A stretch of 64,000 nt of DNA. Source: Planctomycetota bacterium. GTDB lineage: Bacteria; Planctomycetota; Phycisphaerae; Phycisphaerales; UBA1924. The translations under genes were made by a program, and so were the position numbers. The DNA lies in contig JAFEBP010000004.1 of assembly GCA_018242605.1 (NCBI GenBank), positions 473,655 through 537,654 on the forward strand. The letters run 5' to 3'. Below the pieces are notes generated by a model. The model did not search any database. It saw only the letters and a program-made list of their open reading frames with translations, and had not been told where the DNA came from. Positions 8,169-17,406 of this stretch are shown in pieces. The stretch's first letter is position 1. Each line of letters begins with the position of its first letter.

Positions 8169-10226
8169 TCAGCAGCCGCCGGCTTCCCAGAAGGAGAAGA
8201 AGGTCTCAACGTCGCCATCGGGGCCGCCGTCGAGGTTCACGTCGGAGCAGCCGACGCTGTTCTCCCAATCGGCGTAGAACGCCGCGACATCGCCGCCGTC
8301 GACACCGCCGTCGCCGTTGTAATCGGCGGGGCAGCAGTAGACCAGGGCGCAGGGATCGGAGCTGGGGGAGCAGAGGGTGTTGGTGTACACCGTCACGTTG
8401 TAGGGCAGGCTGTTGGTGACGTTCGCACCGCGGGCGTGGAAGCGGTCGCGGCCGGAGGCGACGGTGAGGGGGCTGTCGGCGGTGCCGAGGTAGTAGTCAC
8501 CGGCAGATAGGAAGCGGCGGGTCTGGCCCATGAAGGGCACGGGGTTGGTGCCGTGCATGCGGGGGGCCGTGAAATCGCCGAAGGAGAGGAGCGGACGGTT
8601 GTACTCCGGTGTGGCGTCGTAGCTGGTGACAACGACGTTGCCGCTGGAGTCAAAGAGCACGGCCGCGTAGTTGGCGACGGCGGCGGAGGCGCTCCAGTCG
8701 AAGTCCATGTACTCGGGGGTGCAGATGTCCTGGCAGACGGTGAACTTGAGGAAGTCGGCTTCGGCGTGCTGGGTGGTGTAGTCGGCCATGTTGGCGCCCG
8801 GGTCAACGATGGTGCCCAGATCGGAGCCACCGCGGAGGAGTGGAGGCACGGAGGCGGCCAGAGCGCCGCCGGAGACGTTGGTCTCGAAGTTCAGGGCATA
8901 GTCGCCGCCGCCGGCCGCGACAGCGCTGATGCAGAACCCGGGGCCGAAGTCGGTGCCGGTGTCGGCGACGGCGACGTAGTAGGGGCCGGGGTTGTTGGCG
9001 CGGCGGATTTCACCGTTGTGACCATCGCGCTGGCGGCCCGCGGCGGCTTCGGGGCCGTCGCGGCGGCCGATGCCGTAGGTGAGCAGATCGTTGGTGCCGC
9101 TCAGGTTGGAGTCGTCATCGGAACCGACGAGACCGACGAGCGCGCCGTTGCTGTCGTACAGAGCGATGGTGGTATCGGCGATCGAACCGTCGGTGGAGAT
9201 GTCCAGGAAGCGGTACGCGGCGTCGCTGACATCGGCGCTGCCGGGGAGGTTGAAGCGCCACCAGTTGACGCCGCCGCTGGCGAGGGTGCCGGTGCGGGAG
9301 TTGCGGCTGGGGAGATCGGCGAGGTTGCCGATGTCGGTGAAGACCGCCGGGGGCGTGGGGGCGGCGGCGATGCCGCGGAGGATCAGGTAGAGCCCTCGCG
9401 GGGTCGTTGCTCCGCGGGCGGGGAAGATCTCGTCTTCCGACGCGGTGGTGGTGGTGTCGTCGTAGCGGCTGAGGAAGCCGTCACGGTTGCCGCCGCCGGC
9501 GGCGTTGTCGGCCCAGCGGTAAATGTCGGAGGAACCGGGGCAGGGGCGACCCGTGGAGCGGAAGATCGGACCGATCACGGGGCTGGGGGCGGACATGTCG
9601 TAGGTGAGGCATTCTTCGACAACGAAGAACGTGGCGGGGACGGAGAGGCCGACGCCTTCAACGGAGAGGTTGAAGGGCAGATAGATGTCGTCGTAGTTGT
9701 TGATATAGCCCGCCGCGGCGCCGCCGGGGGGAACCTGACCGGCTTCGTCGACGCCGGAGAGTTGGAAGGTGCGCTGTCCGATGAAGTTGTTGCGATCAAA
9801 GGCCTCCGGCGGCGGGACGAGCGGTCCGGCGTTGGTGATCTGGGTGATGTCGTAGGGGGGCGTGGTGTAGAACTTGAAGCGGATGGCGTAGGGGACGAAG
9901 GTCGGAGGGTCGGTGGCCGCGCCGTCGCAGCTCACGCAGAAGCCGAGGCCGTTGAGGACGGCGGGGCGACCGATGTTGATGTCGTCGCCGCCCATGTATG
10001 CGCCGCCGCGGCCGGCGAAACCGCCGACGCCGGGGTCACCGAGGCGGTAGACGATCTGCTGGGTATCGCGGCCGGCGTAACCGCCGGGGTTGTTCGCGCG
10101 GACGATCTTGCCGTTGTACCGCACGGGCATGTTGATTTCATCTTGCGCCGCGGCGGAGAGGCACATCGCGGCGCCCGCCGCGGCGATGATGCCGAACTTA
10201 AGAACGGACAGTTTCGCACTCATCAT
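8169..10226 (-). CDS. Secreted 685-aa protein, tandem paralogue of the 708-aa dockerin protein
   Basis: I start it at ATG 10226: AGAGGAG lies about 8 nt upstream and the protein then opens with a normal signal peptide (MMSAKLSVLKFGIIAAAGAA, then MCLSAAAQ). The frame is open to 10304 but that part is not signal-like. The order matches the neighbour at 5352: IVYRLGDPGVGG, a region with QRTFQLSG, PPC-like segments (WWRFNLPGSADVSDAAYRFL, TTIALYDSNGALVGL, NDLLTYGIGRRDGPE) and a C-terminal dockerin pair (CPADYNGDGGVDGGDV, SDVNLDGGPDGDVETFF, WEAGGC). The two genes are a tandem duplication. Function is unknown. Confidence 0.88.
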   Translation of the reverse strand: MMSAKLSVLKFGIIAAAGAAMCLSAAAQDEINMPVRYNGKIVRANNPGGYAGRDTQQIVYRLGDPGVGGFAGRGGAYMGGDDINIGRPAVLNGLGFCVSCDGAATDPPTFVPYAIRFKFYTTPPYDITQITNAGPLVPPPEAFDRNNFIGQRTFQLSGVDEAGQVPPGGAAAGYINNYDDIYLPFNLSVEGVGLSVPATFFVVEECLTYDMSAPSPVIGPIFRSTGRPCPGSSDIYRWADNAAGGGNRDGFLSRYDDTTTTASEDEIFPARGATTPRGLYLILRGIAAAPTPPAVFTDIGNLADLPSRNSRTGTLASGGVNWWRFNLPGSADVSDAAYRFLDISTDGSIADTTIALYDSNGALVGLVGSDDDSNLSGTNDLLTYGIGRRDGPEAAAGRQRDGHNGEIRRANNPGPYYVAVADTGTDFGPGFCISAVAAGGGDYALNFETNVSGGALAASVPPLLRGGSDLGTIVDPGANMADYTTQHAEADFLKFTVCQDICTPEYMDFDWSASAAVANYAAVLFDSSGNVVVTSYDATPEYNRPLLSFGDFTAPRMHGTNPVPFMGQTRRFLSAGDYYLGTADSPLTVASGRDRFHARGANVTNSLPYNVTVYTNTLCSPSSDPCALVYCCPADYNGDGGVDGGDVAAFYADWENSVGCSDVNLDGGPDGDVETFFSFWEAGGC

Positions 10227-10653
10227 AAAAACACTCCTCTTAGAAAACCCGGGCGCACGAGAAGCCCGGACTACCAGGAAGGGGTTTTGGGAGCGGACGG
10301 CCACCGCTACGCCACGACGATTCCGTCCCGCTGCGGAGTGAACCCGCGCGGGCGATCGTCAACAACGCAGAAAAAACAGTGGACTGAAGCACCCACAGAA
10401 CCACCCCGATCGACGGCATCAGACGTTGACACCGCTTCGAAAGCGGCGGGGTGCAGCGCTCGAACGACGAGTCTCGCGGCGGGCAGGCACCCGCAACGAT
10501 TGCGATTCACCCCGTCACCGACAGACACACTGCATTCCAGTCTACCGAACGTTGTGAGGAATGCAAGCCTAATCCGGGCTTTTGGGTCCGAATTTTCTGC
10601 GGGGCGATTTTGGCGGGGTCCGGCGGGGGATGCGGCGCGGGCGATGTGCCCGT
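10227..10653. other. Intergenic region between a dockerin gene and carA
   Basis: These 427 bp hold the upstream region of the 8169-10226 gene and the downstream end of carA. Apart from the AGAGGAG next to ATG 10226, I see no ORF, hairpin with T-run or RNA gene that I would defend. Confidence 0.45.
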
Positions 10654-11862
10654 TCAGCGCTGCGGGGCTCGGGAGCGACGACGGTCGCTCATCGCTGTCA
10701 CGAAGTCATCGAACAAGTAGCTCGCGTCGTGGGGTCCCGGAGAAGCCTCGGGGTGGTATTGCACACAGAACACGGGCTTGTTTTCGAGTCGGAATCCGGC
10801 GAGGGTGTCGTCGTTGAGGTGGCGGTGCGTGGCGACGCCGCCGACTTTGGCAAGAGAAGCGGTGTCGACCGCGAAGCCATGGTTCTGGCTGGTGATCTCG
10901 ACGCGGCCCGATTCTGTGTTGAGAACGGGTTGATTGATGCCGCGGTGACCGAACTTCAGTTTGTAAGTTTTTGCTCCGCAGGCGAGCGCAAGCAACTGAT
11001 GTCCCAAGCATATTCCGAACGTTGGGATTGTCTGATCGGCCGGTTGCGATACAACTTCACGGAGCGTGGCGATGGTCTTCTCAACAGCGGCGGGATCACC
11101 CGGGCCGTTGGAGATGAAGAGACCGTCGACCTGACCGGTTGCGTACAAACGCCTGATTTCCGCGGCGGAAATGTCGTGGGGAACGAGCGTGACCTCGCAG
11201 CCCCGGTCGGCGAGGTTTCGCAATATGTTTGATTTGGCGCCGCAGTCCAGAGCCAGCACCTTGAACTTCGGCCTGGTGGCGTTGGGCTTGAGCGACCAAT
11301 CACCCAGGGTTTCACTCCAAGATGCGTTGGAGGAACACCCGACGAGGGGGACGAGGTTCTGGCCGGCCATGGAGGGCGCGGAGCGGGCCATGTCGACCAG
11401 CTGCGCATCGGTGAGGTCGGCGCGGTCGGTGAGGATGCCGGGGGTGCTGCCGGCGGTGCGGAGTCGCTTCGTGAGGGCGCGGGTATCGACCCATTCGAGG
11501 CCGAGGACGCCGTGGCGGGCGAGGTAGGCATCGAGGGATTCGGTCGCGCGGTAGTTGCTGTGCAACCGGGGGAGCTCGCGGATGATCAGGCCGCTGACCT
11601 GGATCTTTTTGGATTCGACATCTTCGGGGTTGGCGCCGGTATTGCCGATGAGCGGGAAGGTCTGAACGAGGATCTGGCCGGTGTACGAAGGATCGGTGAG
11701 GGATTCCTGGTAGCCGGACATCGCGGTGTTGAAGACGACCTCGGCGCGGGTGGCGAGGTTGCGGTTGACGGCGCCGAAGGCACGGCCGCGGAGGATGGTT
11801 CCGTCGGCGAGGGCGAGGCGGCCGGTGAGCGTGGGAGCGGTGTTCGCGGGGGAGCTTGGCAT
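10654..11862 (-). CDS. carA: Carbamoyl-phosphate synthase small (glutaminase) subunit
   Basis: CarA hydrolyses glutamine and feeds ammonia to the large subunit CarB, making carbamoyl phosphate for pyrimidines and arginine. It has 402 residues, close to the family's usual 380. The N-terminal CPSase_sm domain shows EVVFNTAMSGYQESLTDPSY and GIPTRALTKRLR-like sequence (VDTRALTKRLRTAGS). The C-terminal class I amidotransferase carries SNGPGDP, the nucleophile loop GICLGHQLLALA (Cys285), FGHRGINQPV, SQNHGFAVD, and VQYHPEASPGPHD with the catalytic His370 and Glu372. ATG 11862 gives the expected N-terminus; the frame extends to 12417 but overlaps the divergent transporter. carB is not in the window. 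Confidence 0.95.
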   Translation of the reverse strand: MPSSPANTAPTLTGRLALADGTILRGRAFGAVNRNLATRAEVVFNTAMSGYQESLTDPSYTGQILVQTFPLIGNTGANPEDVESKKIQVSGLIIRELPRLHSNYRATESLDAYLARHGVLGLEWVDTRALTKRLRTAGSTPGILTDRADLTDAQLVDMARSAPSMAGQNLVPLVGCSSNASWSETLGDWSLKPNATRPKFKVLALDCGAKSNILRNLADRGCEVTLVPHDISAAEIRRLYATGQVDGLFISNGPGDPAAVEKTIATLREVVSQPADQTIPTFGICLGHQLLALACGAKTYKLKFGHRGINQPVLNTESGRVEITSQNHGFAVDTASLAKVGGVATHRHLNDDTLAGFRLENKPVFCVQYHPEASPGPHDASYLFDDFVTAMSDRRRSRAPQR

Positions 11863-11916
11863 CAAGGGCGAGTGTAGGAAGGGGCGGGGCGGGAGCGGCC
11901 GTCCATACCCTGCGGG

Positions 11917-13335
11917 ATGGTGAGCGCACTGGGTTTGTGGGTGTCGAAATGGTTCGGGCGGCTGATGCCGGATCCGTTCGTCATCGCGGTGCTGCTGTCG
12001 CTGCTGACGGCGGTGCTGGGGCTGGCGGTGGGCGATTTTCCGGGGCTGGCGTCGCGCGGCATCACGGGCAAGGCGCTGGCGCTGCTGGATTCGTGGGGGA
12101 CGGAGGAGGGGTTGTGGAAGTTCCTGGCGTTCTCGATGCAGATGTGCGTGATCCTGGTGGGCGGGCACGCGCTGGCGAGTGCGCCGGCGGTGCGGCGTCT
12201 GCTGACGGCGCTGGCGGGGTTGCCGCGCGGGACGGCGAGCGGGGCGGGGCTGATCTGCTTCGCGGGGTGCGTGTGCTCGCTGATCAACTGGGGGCTGGGG
12301 CTGATCGCGGGGGCGATCCTGGCGCGTGAGGTGGGCCGCTCGCTGCACGCACGGGGGATCAAATCGCATTATCCATTGCTGGTTGCGGCGGGGTTCGCGG
12401 GGTTCATGGTGTGGCACGGGGGGCTCTCGGGCTCGGCGCCGCTGAGCATGACGAGCCTGGCGAGCGCGGCCAAGGCGCTGCCAGCGGAGACGATCGCGGC
12501 GCTGCGGGCGGCGGGGTACGAGGGGGGCGTGCCGCTGAGCGCGACGGTGTTCTCGCCGGTGAATCTGGTCATCTCGCTGGGGTTGGCGGTGATCATTCCG
12601 CTGTGCGCCGCGGCGATGGCGCCGCGGGATGAAGCGGACATCCGGGAGATGGCGGATGTGGCGCCGGCTGTGATACCGGCGGCGGAGGAGGCTCGCGGCA
12701 CGTCGCCGCGGACGCTGGCGGAACGGCTGGATTCATCGCCGCTGGCGAGCGGGCTGCTGGCGGCGGCGCTGGCGGCCGTGGTGATCCGGTTCGGGGGCTC
12801 GAAAGGGCTGTTGTTCGCGGGGCTCAATGAAGTGAACATGATGATGGTGGCGCTTGGGCTGGTATTGCACGGATCGACGCGGTCGTATCTGGCGGCGGTG
12901 GATGACGCGGCGAAGGGGTGCGGGGGGATCATCCTGCAGTTCCCGCTGTACGGCGGGATCGCGTCGATGCTGGTGGCCTCGGGGTTGGCGAAGCAGATGG
13001 CCGGGGCGCTGGTGGATGTGGGGACGGCGACGACGCTGCCGGCGTACGTGTTCTGGATCGCGTGCCTCCTGAACCTGTTCATTCCGTCGGGCGGCGGGCA
13101 ATGGGCGGTGCAGGGGCCGATCTCGCTGGAGGCGGGGCTGCGGCTGGGGCTTCATCCCGGCGAGATGGTGATGGCGGTGGCGTACGGGGATGAACTGACG
13201 AACATGCTTCAGCCGTTCTGGGCGCTGCCGCTGCTGGCGATCACGGGGGTCAAGGCGCGCGACATCGTGGGCTACACGACGCTGCTCATGCTCGTGGGCG
13301 GGGTGTGGATTACGGCGTGGCTGTTGATCCTGTGA
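11917..13335 (+). CDS. atoE: Short-chain fatty acid transporter (AtoE family)
   Basis: This 472-residue integral membrane protein has about a dozen hydrophobic segments. Family-like stretches include FVIAVLLSLLTAVLGLA, SLINWGLGLIAGAILAREVG, GFMVWHGGLSGSAPLSM, FSPVNLVISL, NLFIPSGGGQWAVQGPI and YGDELTNMLQPFWALPLL. AtoE-family proteins import short-chain fatty acids such as acetoacetate or butyrate. It is divergent from carA (54 bp apart) and its stop lies 9 bp from the convergent glycoside hydrolase gene. The symbol follows the family; the actual substrate is inferred. Confidence 0.9.
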   Translation: MVSALGLWVSKWFGRLMPDPFVIAVLLSLLTAVLGLAVGDFPGLASRGITGKALALLDSWGTEEGLWKFLAFSMQMCVILVGGHALASAPAVRRLLTALAGLPRGTASGAGLICFAGCVCSLINWGLGLIAGAILAREVGRSLHARGIKSHYPLLVAAGFAGFMVWHGGLSGSAPLSMTSLASAAKALPAETIAALRAAGYEGGVPLSATVFSPVNLVISLGLAVIIPLCAAAMAPRDEADIREMADVAPAVIPAAEEARGTSPRTLAERLDSSPLASGLLAAALAAVVIRFGGSKGLLFAGLNEVNMMMVALGLVLHGSTRSYLAAVDDAAKGCGGIILQFPLYGGIASMLVASGLAKQMAGALVDVGTATTLPAYVFWIACLLNLFIPSGGGQWAVQGPISLEAGLRLGLHPGEMVMAVAYGDELTNMLQPFWALPLLAITGVKARDIVGYTTLLMLVGGVWITAWLLIL

Positions 13336-13344
13336 GCGTGCGCG

Positions 13345-15534
13345 TCAGTTCGCGGCGGATTGGATGACGTACCACGAGGAGGAGTGCGCGGGCACGTTGA
13401 CTTCGATGCTCGCCGCGCCGCCGGGGGCGATTGGGACTCGCCAGGCGCGGCCGGATGCGTCGGTGACAAGGGCGTGCTCGGTGAGGCCGGTGTAGTAGAG
13501 GTTGACATCCAGAGAGCGCGTCACGGGCGCGGGCGATGGGTTGTAGACCATCAGCATGCCGCGTTCCTTCAAGGAGGGATTGACGTGGAGGATCCAGTCG
13601 AGGTCGCGGCCGTCGGCGCGGCGGCCGTGGATGATGTCGGACTCGAGGATCGCGCGGTGCTGCTTGAACCACGCGACGCGGCTCTTGACCATGTCGCGCG
13701 TGCGGTCGGTATCGAAGAGGCGCGGGCCCCGGTAGCAGGCCTGCACGCCCGCGCCCAGGAGGTTGGCGAGGCGCCGCTCGTAATGGTCGAGGTGCTCATC
13801 GAGAGGTTCGATGGTGGCCGCGGGACCGCCGCCGTGGTACTGGGTGAGGGGTACGAACATCCAGCCCATGCTGGGTGCCTTGTTCCAGGTGCCGTCGAAG
13901 ATGTTCTGGCGTTCGATGATCTCCTGCTGATCGCGCGGGAGAGACCAGTTGGTCTCGCGATACCCCATGCCGGACTTGCTGGAGCCGCTCAGGAAGTACC
14001 AGTCGGGGACGTTGAGGTAGATGCCGCGGGCGCGGCACCATTGGTAGAAGCCAGTGATGGTGCGCCACTGGGTCCACTGAGAATCTTCCAGGGCGCGGTG
14101 GCCCGGGTGCGAGGCGGAGGCGCAGGCATCGCCGGGGTAGGAGCCGTCGTGTTCGAGCACGTCCATGCCGGTCTTTTCGAAGGCGGCGTAGAGCGTGCGG
14201 AAGTAGTTGTTGCCCCAGTCGGAACCGAGGCAGGGAGAGTTGCCGAAGGCGGCGAACCCGCCGGGCTTTCCGGTGGCGGGGTTGATGACGTCGTTGGCGG
14301 CGTCGATGGAGCGGCTGGCGAGGAGGGAGTAACCGCCCAGGGCGACGCCGCGGGAGTGGGCGTAGTCGCAGAGTTCGCGGAGAGAGGCGAGGTACTTTTC
14401 GTCGGTGTTCTCGATGTTGAAGCCGCTGCCGAAGGTCATGATGACGAGCTCGAAACCGGCTTGGGCGGCCTGATCGATGGACGCTCGCACGTCCTGCGGT
14501 TTGGAGGAAGCGGCGTGGAAGATGAGGGGGTTCTCGAGGACCCAGGGGGCGATGGTGCGGTACATTCGGCGGAGGGCCAGGCCGCGGCGTTCGCGTTCGG
14601 TGGAATCGTGGATGAGTTCGAAGACTCGGAAGGATTCGAAGGCGCCGGCGCGGGGGACGTCGATGGCGGGGCCGAGCGGGGGCGCGCAGGTGAGCATGCA
14701 GGGGGTCTGGCGGTCGTAGTTGACCTGCGTTTCGTAGAGCGGATCGGTGGTCCAGCGGGCGGCGGCGGAATCGAGCGAGGCGTCCATGCCGCCGCCGAAG
14801 GCGTAGTCCGTCTCGGCGTGGAGCATGCGAGGGATCGCGGCGAAATCTGAGGTCTTACCGCCCACCATGGAGCCGGGTTCGACGGCGGCGAGGATTTCCG
14901 CGGCGAAGGAATCGATGCGGATGGTGTGCTCGCTCTGATTGGAAACGGTCATCCACTTGCTGAGCAGCGGGACGCCGTCGTACAACTCGTAGTGGATCGT
15001 GACGGTGACGCCGGTGAGTTCGGGCGCGTCTGCGGGCGGCGCGAAGTCGACTTCAAGTGAGACGCCGGCGGGGGGCCAGTGGGCGGGCTGGGAGAGCCAT
15101 GCCTCGCGTGGCTTCCAGGCGAATCGCTCGGCGGTCTTGCCGACGCGGTGGGCTTTGTACGCGAACGCGTGCGGATCGGCCTGCATCGCATCGAGCCATT
15201 CGGGGAGGAGGTAGTTGTGCACGGGCTGGCCGGTCAGCCCGCCGATGGAGTAAAAGTGTGCGTTGATGGTGACGGTGGCTTCGGGGCGGACGCTGCGCAG
15301 AAGACTTTGGTGGGTGGGAATGGAATCGAGCGCGACGGTGGCCCAGTTGGGAGCGGTGCGGAAGGTGCGACGCACGAGACCGTTGGTGAGCGTCACCTCG
15401 CGGCCGTCGGCAGAAGTTTGCGCTGCGGCCGTGTAAGGCGCGGGGTTGAGAAGCCAATCCGGCGCGGGTTCGGCGGCGGAGAGTGGGCCCGTGAGCGCGA
15501 GGAGGGCGAGCGTAAACCAGTGCCGGATGATCAT
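13345..15534 (-). CDS. Putative secreted glycoside hydrolase (alpha-galactosidase-like TIM barrel)
   Basis: This 729-residue protein has a signal peptide (MIIRHWFTLALLALTGPLSA). The N-terminal half is beta-rich (VTLTNGLVRRTFRTAPNW, SIGGLTGQPVHNYLLPEWL). A barrel-like region follows, with FELVIMTFGSGFNIEN, YSLLASRSID, KTGMDVLEHDGSYPGDACAS, GIYLNVPDWYFLSGSSKSG and MGWMFVPLTQYHGGGPAA. The C-terminus is a small beta domain. The Asp in VLEHDGSYPGD and the Asp in NVPDWYFL lie where clan GH-D enzymes place catalytic acids; this is inference. Unlike most exported proteins here it has no dockerin. It is the last gene of a close minus-strand run after the VOC gene (39 bp gap). Confidence 0.7.
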   Translation of the reverse strand: MIIRHWFTLALLALTGPLSAAEPAPDWLLNPAPYTAAAQTSADGREVTLTNGLVRRTFRTAPNWATVALDSIPTHQSLLRSVRPEATVTINAHFYSIGGLTGQPVHNYLLPEWLDAMQADPHAFAYKAHRVGKTAERFAWKPREAWLSQPAHWPPAGVSLEVDFAPPADAPELTGVTVTIHYELYDGVPLLSKWMTVSNQSEHTIRIDSFAAEILAAVEPGSMVGGKTSDFAAIPRMLHAETDYAFGGGMDASLDSAAARWTTDPLYETQVNYDRQTPCMLTCAPPLGPAIDVPRAGAFESFRVFELIHDSTERERRGLALRRMYRTIAPWVLENPLIFHAASSKPQDVRASIDQAAQAGFELVIMTFGSGFNIENTDEKYLASLRELCDYAHSRGVALGGYSLLASRSIDAANDVINPATGKPGGFAAFGNSPCLGSDWGNNYFRTLYAAFEKTGMDVLEHDGSYPGDACASASHPGHRALEDSQWTQWRTITGFYQWCRARGIYLNVPDWYFLSGSSKSGMGYRETNWSLPRDQQEIIERQNIFDGTWNKAPSMGWMFVPLTQYHGGGPAATIEPLDEHLDHYERRLANLLGAGVQACYRGPRLFDTDRTRDMVKSRVAWFKQHRAILESDIIHGRRADGRDLDWILHVNPSLKERGMLMVYNPSPAPVTRSLDVNLYYTGLTEHALVTDASGRAWRVPIAPGGAASIEVNVPAHSSSWYVIQSAAN

Positions 15535-15573
15535 GTGAAACTCCCGCGACCGGGCGCGTGAATCGGGTGGAGG

Positions 15574-15969
15574 TCAGGCGTCGGGGCGTGGCTGGATGAG
15601 ATCGAAGCGGTTGCCGTACAGGTCTTCAAAGACGGCGACGGTGCCGTAGGGTTCTTGGCGTGGGGGGCCGTGGAAGATGACGCCGCGGGAGCGCATGAGG
15701 TCGTAGTCGCGGGCGAAATCGTCGGTCTGGATGAAGGCCATGACGCGTCCGCCGGTCTGAGCGCCGACGGCCTGCTGCTGCTGGGGGGTGGTGGCGCGGG
15801 CGAGAAGGAACTCGGCGCTGCCCGGACCGGGGCTGACACGGACCCAGCGTTTGGCGTTGCCCATGTCGGTGTCTTCAACGAGAGTGAATCCCAGGGCGTT
15901 CACGTAGAAGGCGAGGGCCTCGTCGTACTCGCGGACCAGGAGCGTCACTTGGGCGATGGATCGGGGCAT
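15574..15969 (-). CDS. VOC (glyoxalase/bleomycin resistance) superfamily protein
   Basis: This 131-residue protein opens MPRSIAQVTLLVREYDEALA and has the VOC fold pattern: FYVNALGFTLVED, WVRVSPGPGSAEFLLA, GGRVMAFIQTDDFARDYDLM, GVIFHGPPRQEPYGTVAVF and DLYGNRFDLIQPRP. The last phrase carries the usual final metal-ligand region (E/D-D-x-x-GN). It may be a metal-dependent lyase or dioxygenase-like enzyme; the substrate is unknown. ATG 15969 lies 5 bp after the histidine kinase stop, so the two are translated from one message. The longer frame (to 16827) overlaps the kinase and is a shadow. Confidence 0.88.
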   Translation of the reverse strand: MPRSIAQVTLLVREYDEALAFYVNALGFTLVEDTDMGNAKRWVRVSPGPGSAEFLLARATTPQQQQAVGAQTGGRVMAFIQTDDFARDYDLMRSRGVIFHGPPRQEPYGTVAVFEDLYGNRFDLIQPRPDA

Positions 15970-15974
15970 GAGCG

Positions 15975-16832
15975 TCAGTCGTTGGCGCGGGAGAGGGTGA
16001 TGACGAAATCGGTGCCTCGGCCGGGCTCGGAATGGAACTCGATGCGGCCGTGGTGCGCGTCGATGAGGCGGCGGGTGGTGGGCAGGCCCAGGCCGGTGCC
16101 GCCGGCCTTGGTGGTGAAGTAGGGCGTAAAGAGCTTGGCACGCACCTCGGGGGAGATACCCGGGCCGGTGTCGATGACGTGGAGGCGCACGACGCGCTCG
16201 CCGCCGGGCTCGGTGGCGGCGTGGGTGCGCAGGATGAGCTCGCGGGGGGCCGTCTCGGGCGCGTTGGCCATGGCCTGCGCGGCGTTGAGCATGAGGTTGA
16301 GGACGGCCTGCTTGAGGAGCGGGACATCGGCGACGATGCGCATGGGTTCCTGCGCGAGTTCGGTGCGCAGGCGCACGCCCTGCTGTTCGGTCTGGGCCTG
16401 GAAGAAGTCGGCGAGTTCTTCGACGATGGTGTTGAGGTCGGCGGGCTTGGGGTCCAGGCGGAGCTCGCCGGCGTAGTTGAGGAAGTCGGTCAGGATGCCG
16501 CGGAGACGTTCGACCTCGCGGCGGAGGGAGCCCAGGCGCTTGGTGAGGCGGGCGCGGACCTCGGGCTCGATGGGGCGGTCGGCGGGGAGTTCGTCGAGTC
16601 CTTCGCCCAGGAGCTGGGCGTTGAGGCCGATGGTGGAGAGGGGGTTCTTGATCTCGTGGGCGAGGCCGCCGGTCATGGCGCCGATCTCGGCGAGGCGTTC
16701 GGCGGCGCGGGCGCGGCGTTCGGCGACGGCGAGGCGCGAAACGGAGCGGCGGATCTGCCAGCGCGCGGCGAGGGCGGCCGCGGCGGCGCCGAGGAGTACA
16801 CCGGAACCGAACATGATGGGGGGCCACTGCAA
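15975..16832 (-). CDS. Sensor histidine kinase
   Basis: This 285-residue protein has one N-terminal membrane helix (about residues 7-25) and no obvious sensor domain. The dimerisation/phosphoacceptor box reads GAMTGGLAHEIKNPLSTIGL (His59). The HATPase_c domain shows the N box NLMLNAAQAM, G1 VIDTGPGISPEV, F box LFTPYFTTKAGGTGLGL, and the end GRIEFHSEPGRGTDFVITL. It should autophosphorylate and pass the phosphate to a response regulator, but no regulator gene is adjacent. Start ATG 16832 lies 21 bp after the cold-shock gene. An alternative ATG at 16814 would also keep the helix. Confidence 0.9.
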   Translation of the reverse strand: MQWPPIMFGSGVLLGAAAAALAARWQIRRSVSRLAVAERRARAAERLAEIGAMTGGLAHEIKNPLSTIGLNAQLLGEGLDELPADRPIEPEVRARLTKRLGSLRREVERLRGILTDFLNYAGELRLDPKPADLNTIVEELADFFQAQTEQQGVRLRTELAQEPMRIVADVPLLKQAVLNLMLNAAQAMANAPETAPRELILRTHAATEPGGERVVRLHVIDTGPGISPEVRAKLFTPYFTTKAGGTGLGLPTTRRLIDAHHGRIEFHSEPGRGTDFVITLSRAND

Positions 16833-16853
16833 GCCGGGCAGTATACCTGCGGG

Positions 16854-17144
16854 TCAGCGTCTGGGTGTGCGCGAGTAGCTCTTCTTGGGAGCGGGGGTGA
16901 CAACCTCGACGCTGGCGGCACGGACGACGCGGGTGGCCTTCCAGCCCTTATCGGTTTTCTCGGCGTCGTACTGGACGCTGGCGCCGTCCTTGAGGACGCG
17001 GAAGCCGTCGCCCTGGATGACCGAAAAGTGTGCGAAGATATCCTGGCCTTCGGGGCCGATGATGAAGCCGAACCCCTTGCGAGGATCGAACCACTTCACG
17101 ACGCCTTCGACACCTTCAAGATGCTGCGCGCCTTGGTCACTCAT
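16854..17144 (-). CDS. Cold-shock domain protein
   Basis: This 96-residue protein has one cold-shock domain and a short basic tail (KKSYSRTPRR). RNP1 is KGFGFI within WFDPRKGFGFIIGPEGQ and RNP2 is DIFAHFSVI. It should bind single-stranded RNA or DNA and act as an RNA chaperone. ATG 17144 has GGGAGG about 7 nt upstream and gives the normal CSD start (EGVEGVVKWF). The frame continues upstream to 17363 but that part is the leader of the transcript. A candidate promoter lies at 17335-17363, giving a long structured 5' leader. Confidence 0.93.
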   Translation of the reverse strand: MSDQGAQHLEGVEGVVKWFDPRKGFGFIIGPEGQDIFAHFSVIQGDGFRVLKDGASVQYDAEKTDKGWKATRVVRAASVEVVTPAPKKSYSRTPRR

Positions 17145-17334
17145 CGCGGACCTCCCGGCTTGCACCGAAACACATTCACGCTGCCCGAGAGGCTGATGCG
17201 AGGAACCACGCACCCCGGTGTTCAGATCGCTCCGCGCGACCACATCACACGCGGGACTGCGCGGTGCGAACGCACCGGCATCAACGAGCCACGACCCCCA
17301 CGCAGCACGACCTGCGTGGTCATAACTCTTACCT

Positions 17335-17363
17335 AGATTACCATGAAGCGTCGTTCGCGTCAA
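17335..17363 (-). promoter_or_regulatory. Candidate sigma-70-type promoter of the cold-shock gene
   Basis: On the minus strand, TTGACG (17363-17358), a 17-nt spacer, and TAATCT (17340-17335) preceded by TGG (TG-n extended -10). The -10 keeps the most conserved T, A and final T. Predicted transcription starts near 17328, giving a leader of about 184 nt. Within the leader, CCACGCAG and CTGCGTGG form a hairpin around 17299-17320. Confidence 0.45.
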
Positions 17364-17406
17364 GATAACTCTGTTCGGCGAGGGGGAAAATTCGGCTTTT
17401 GTCTGC

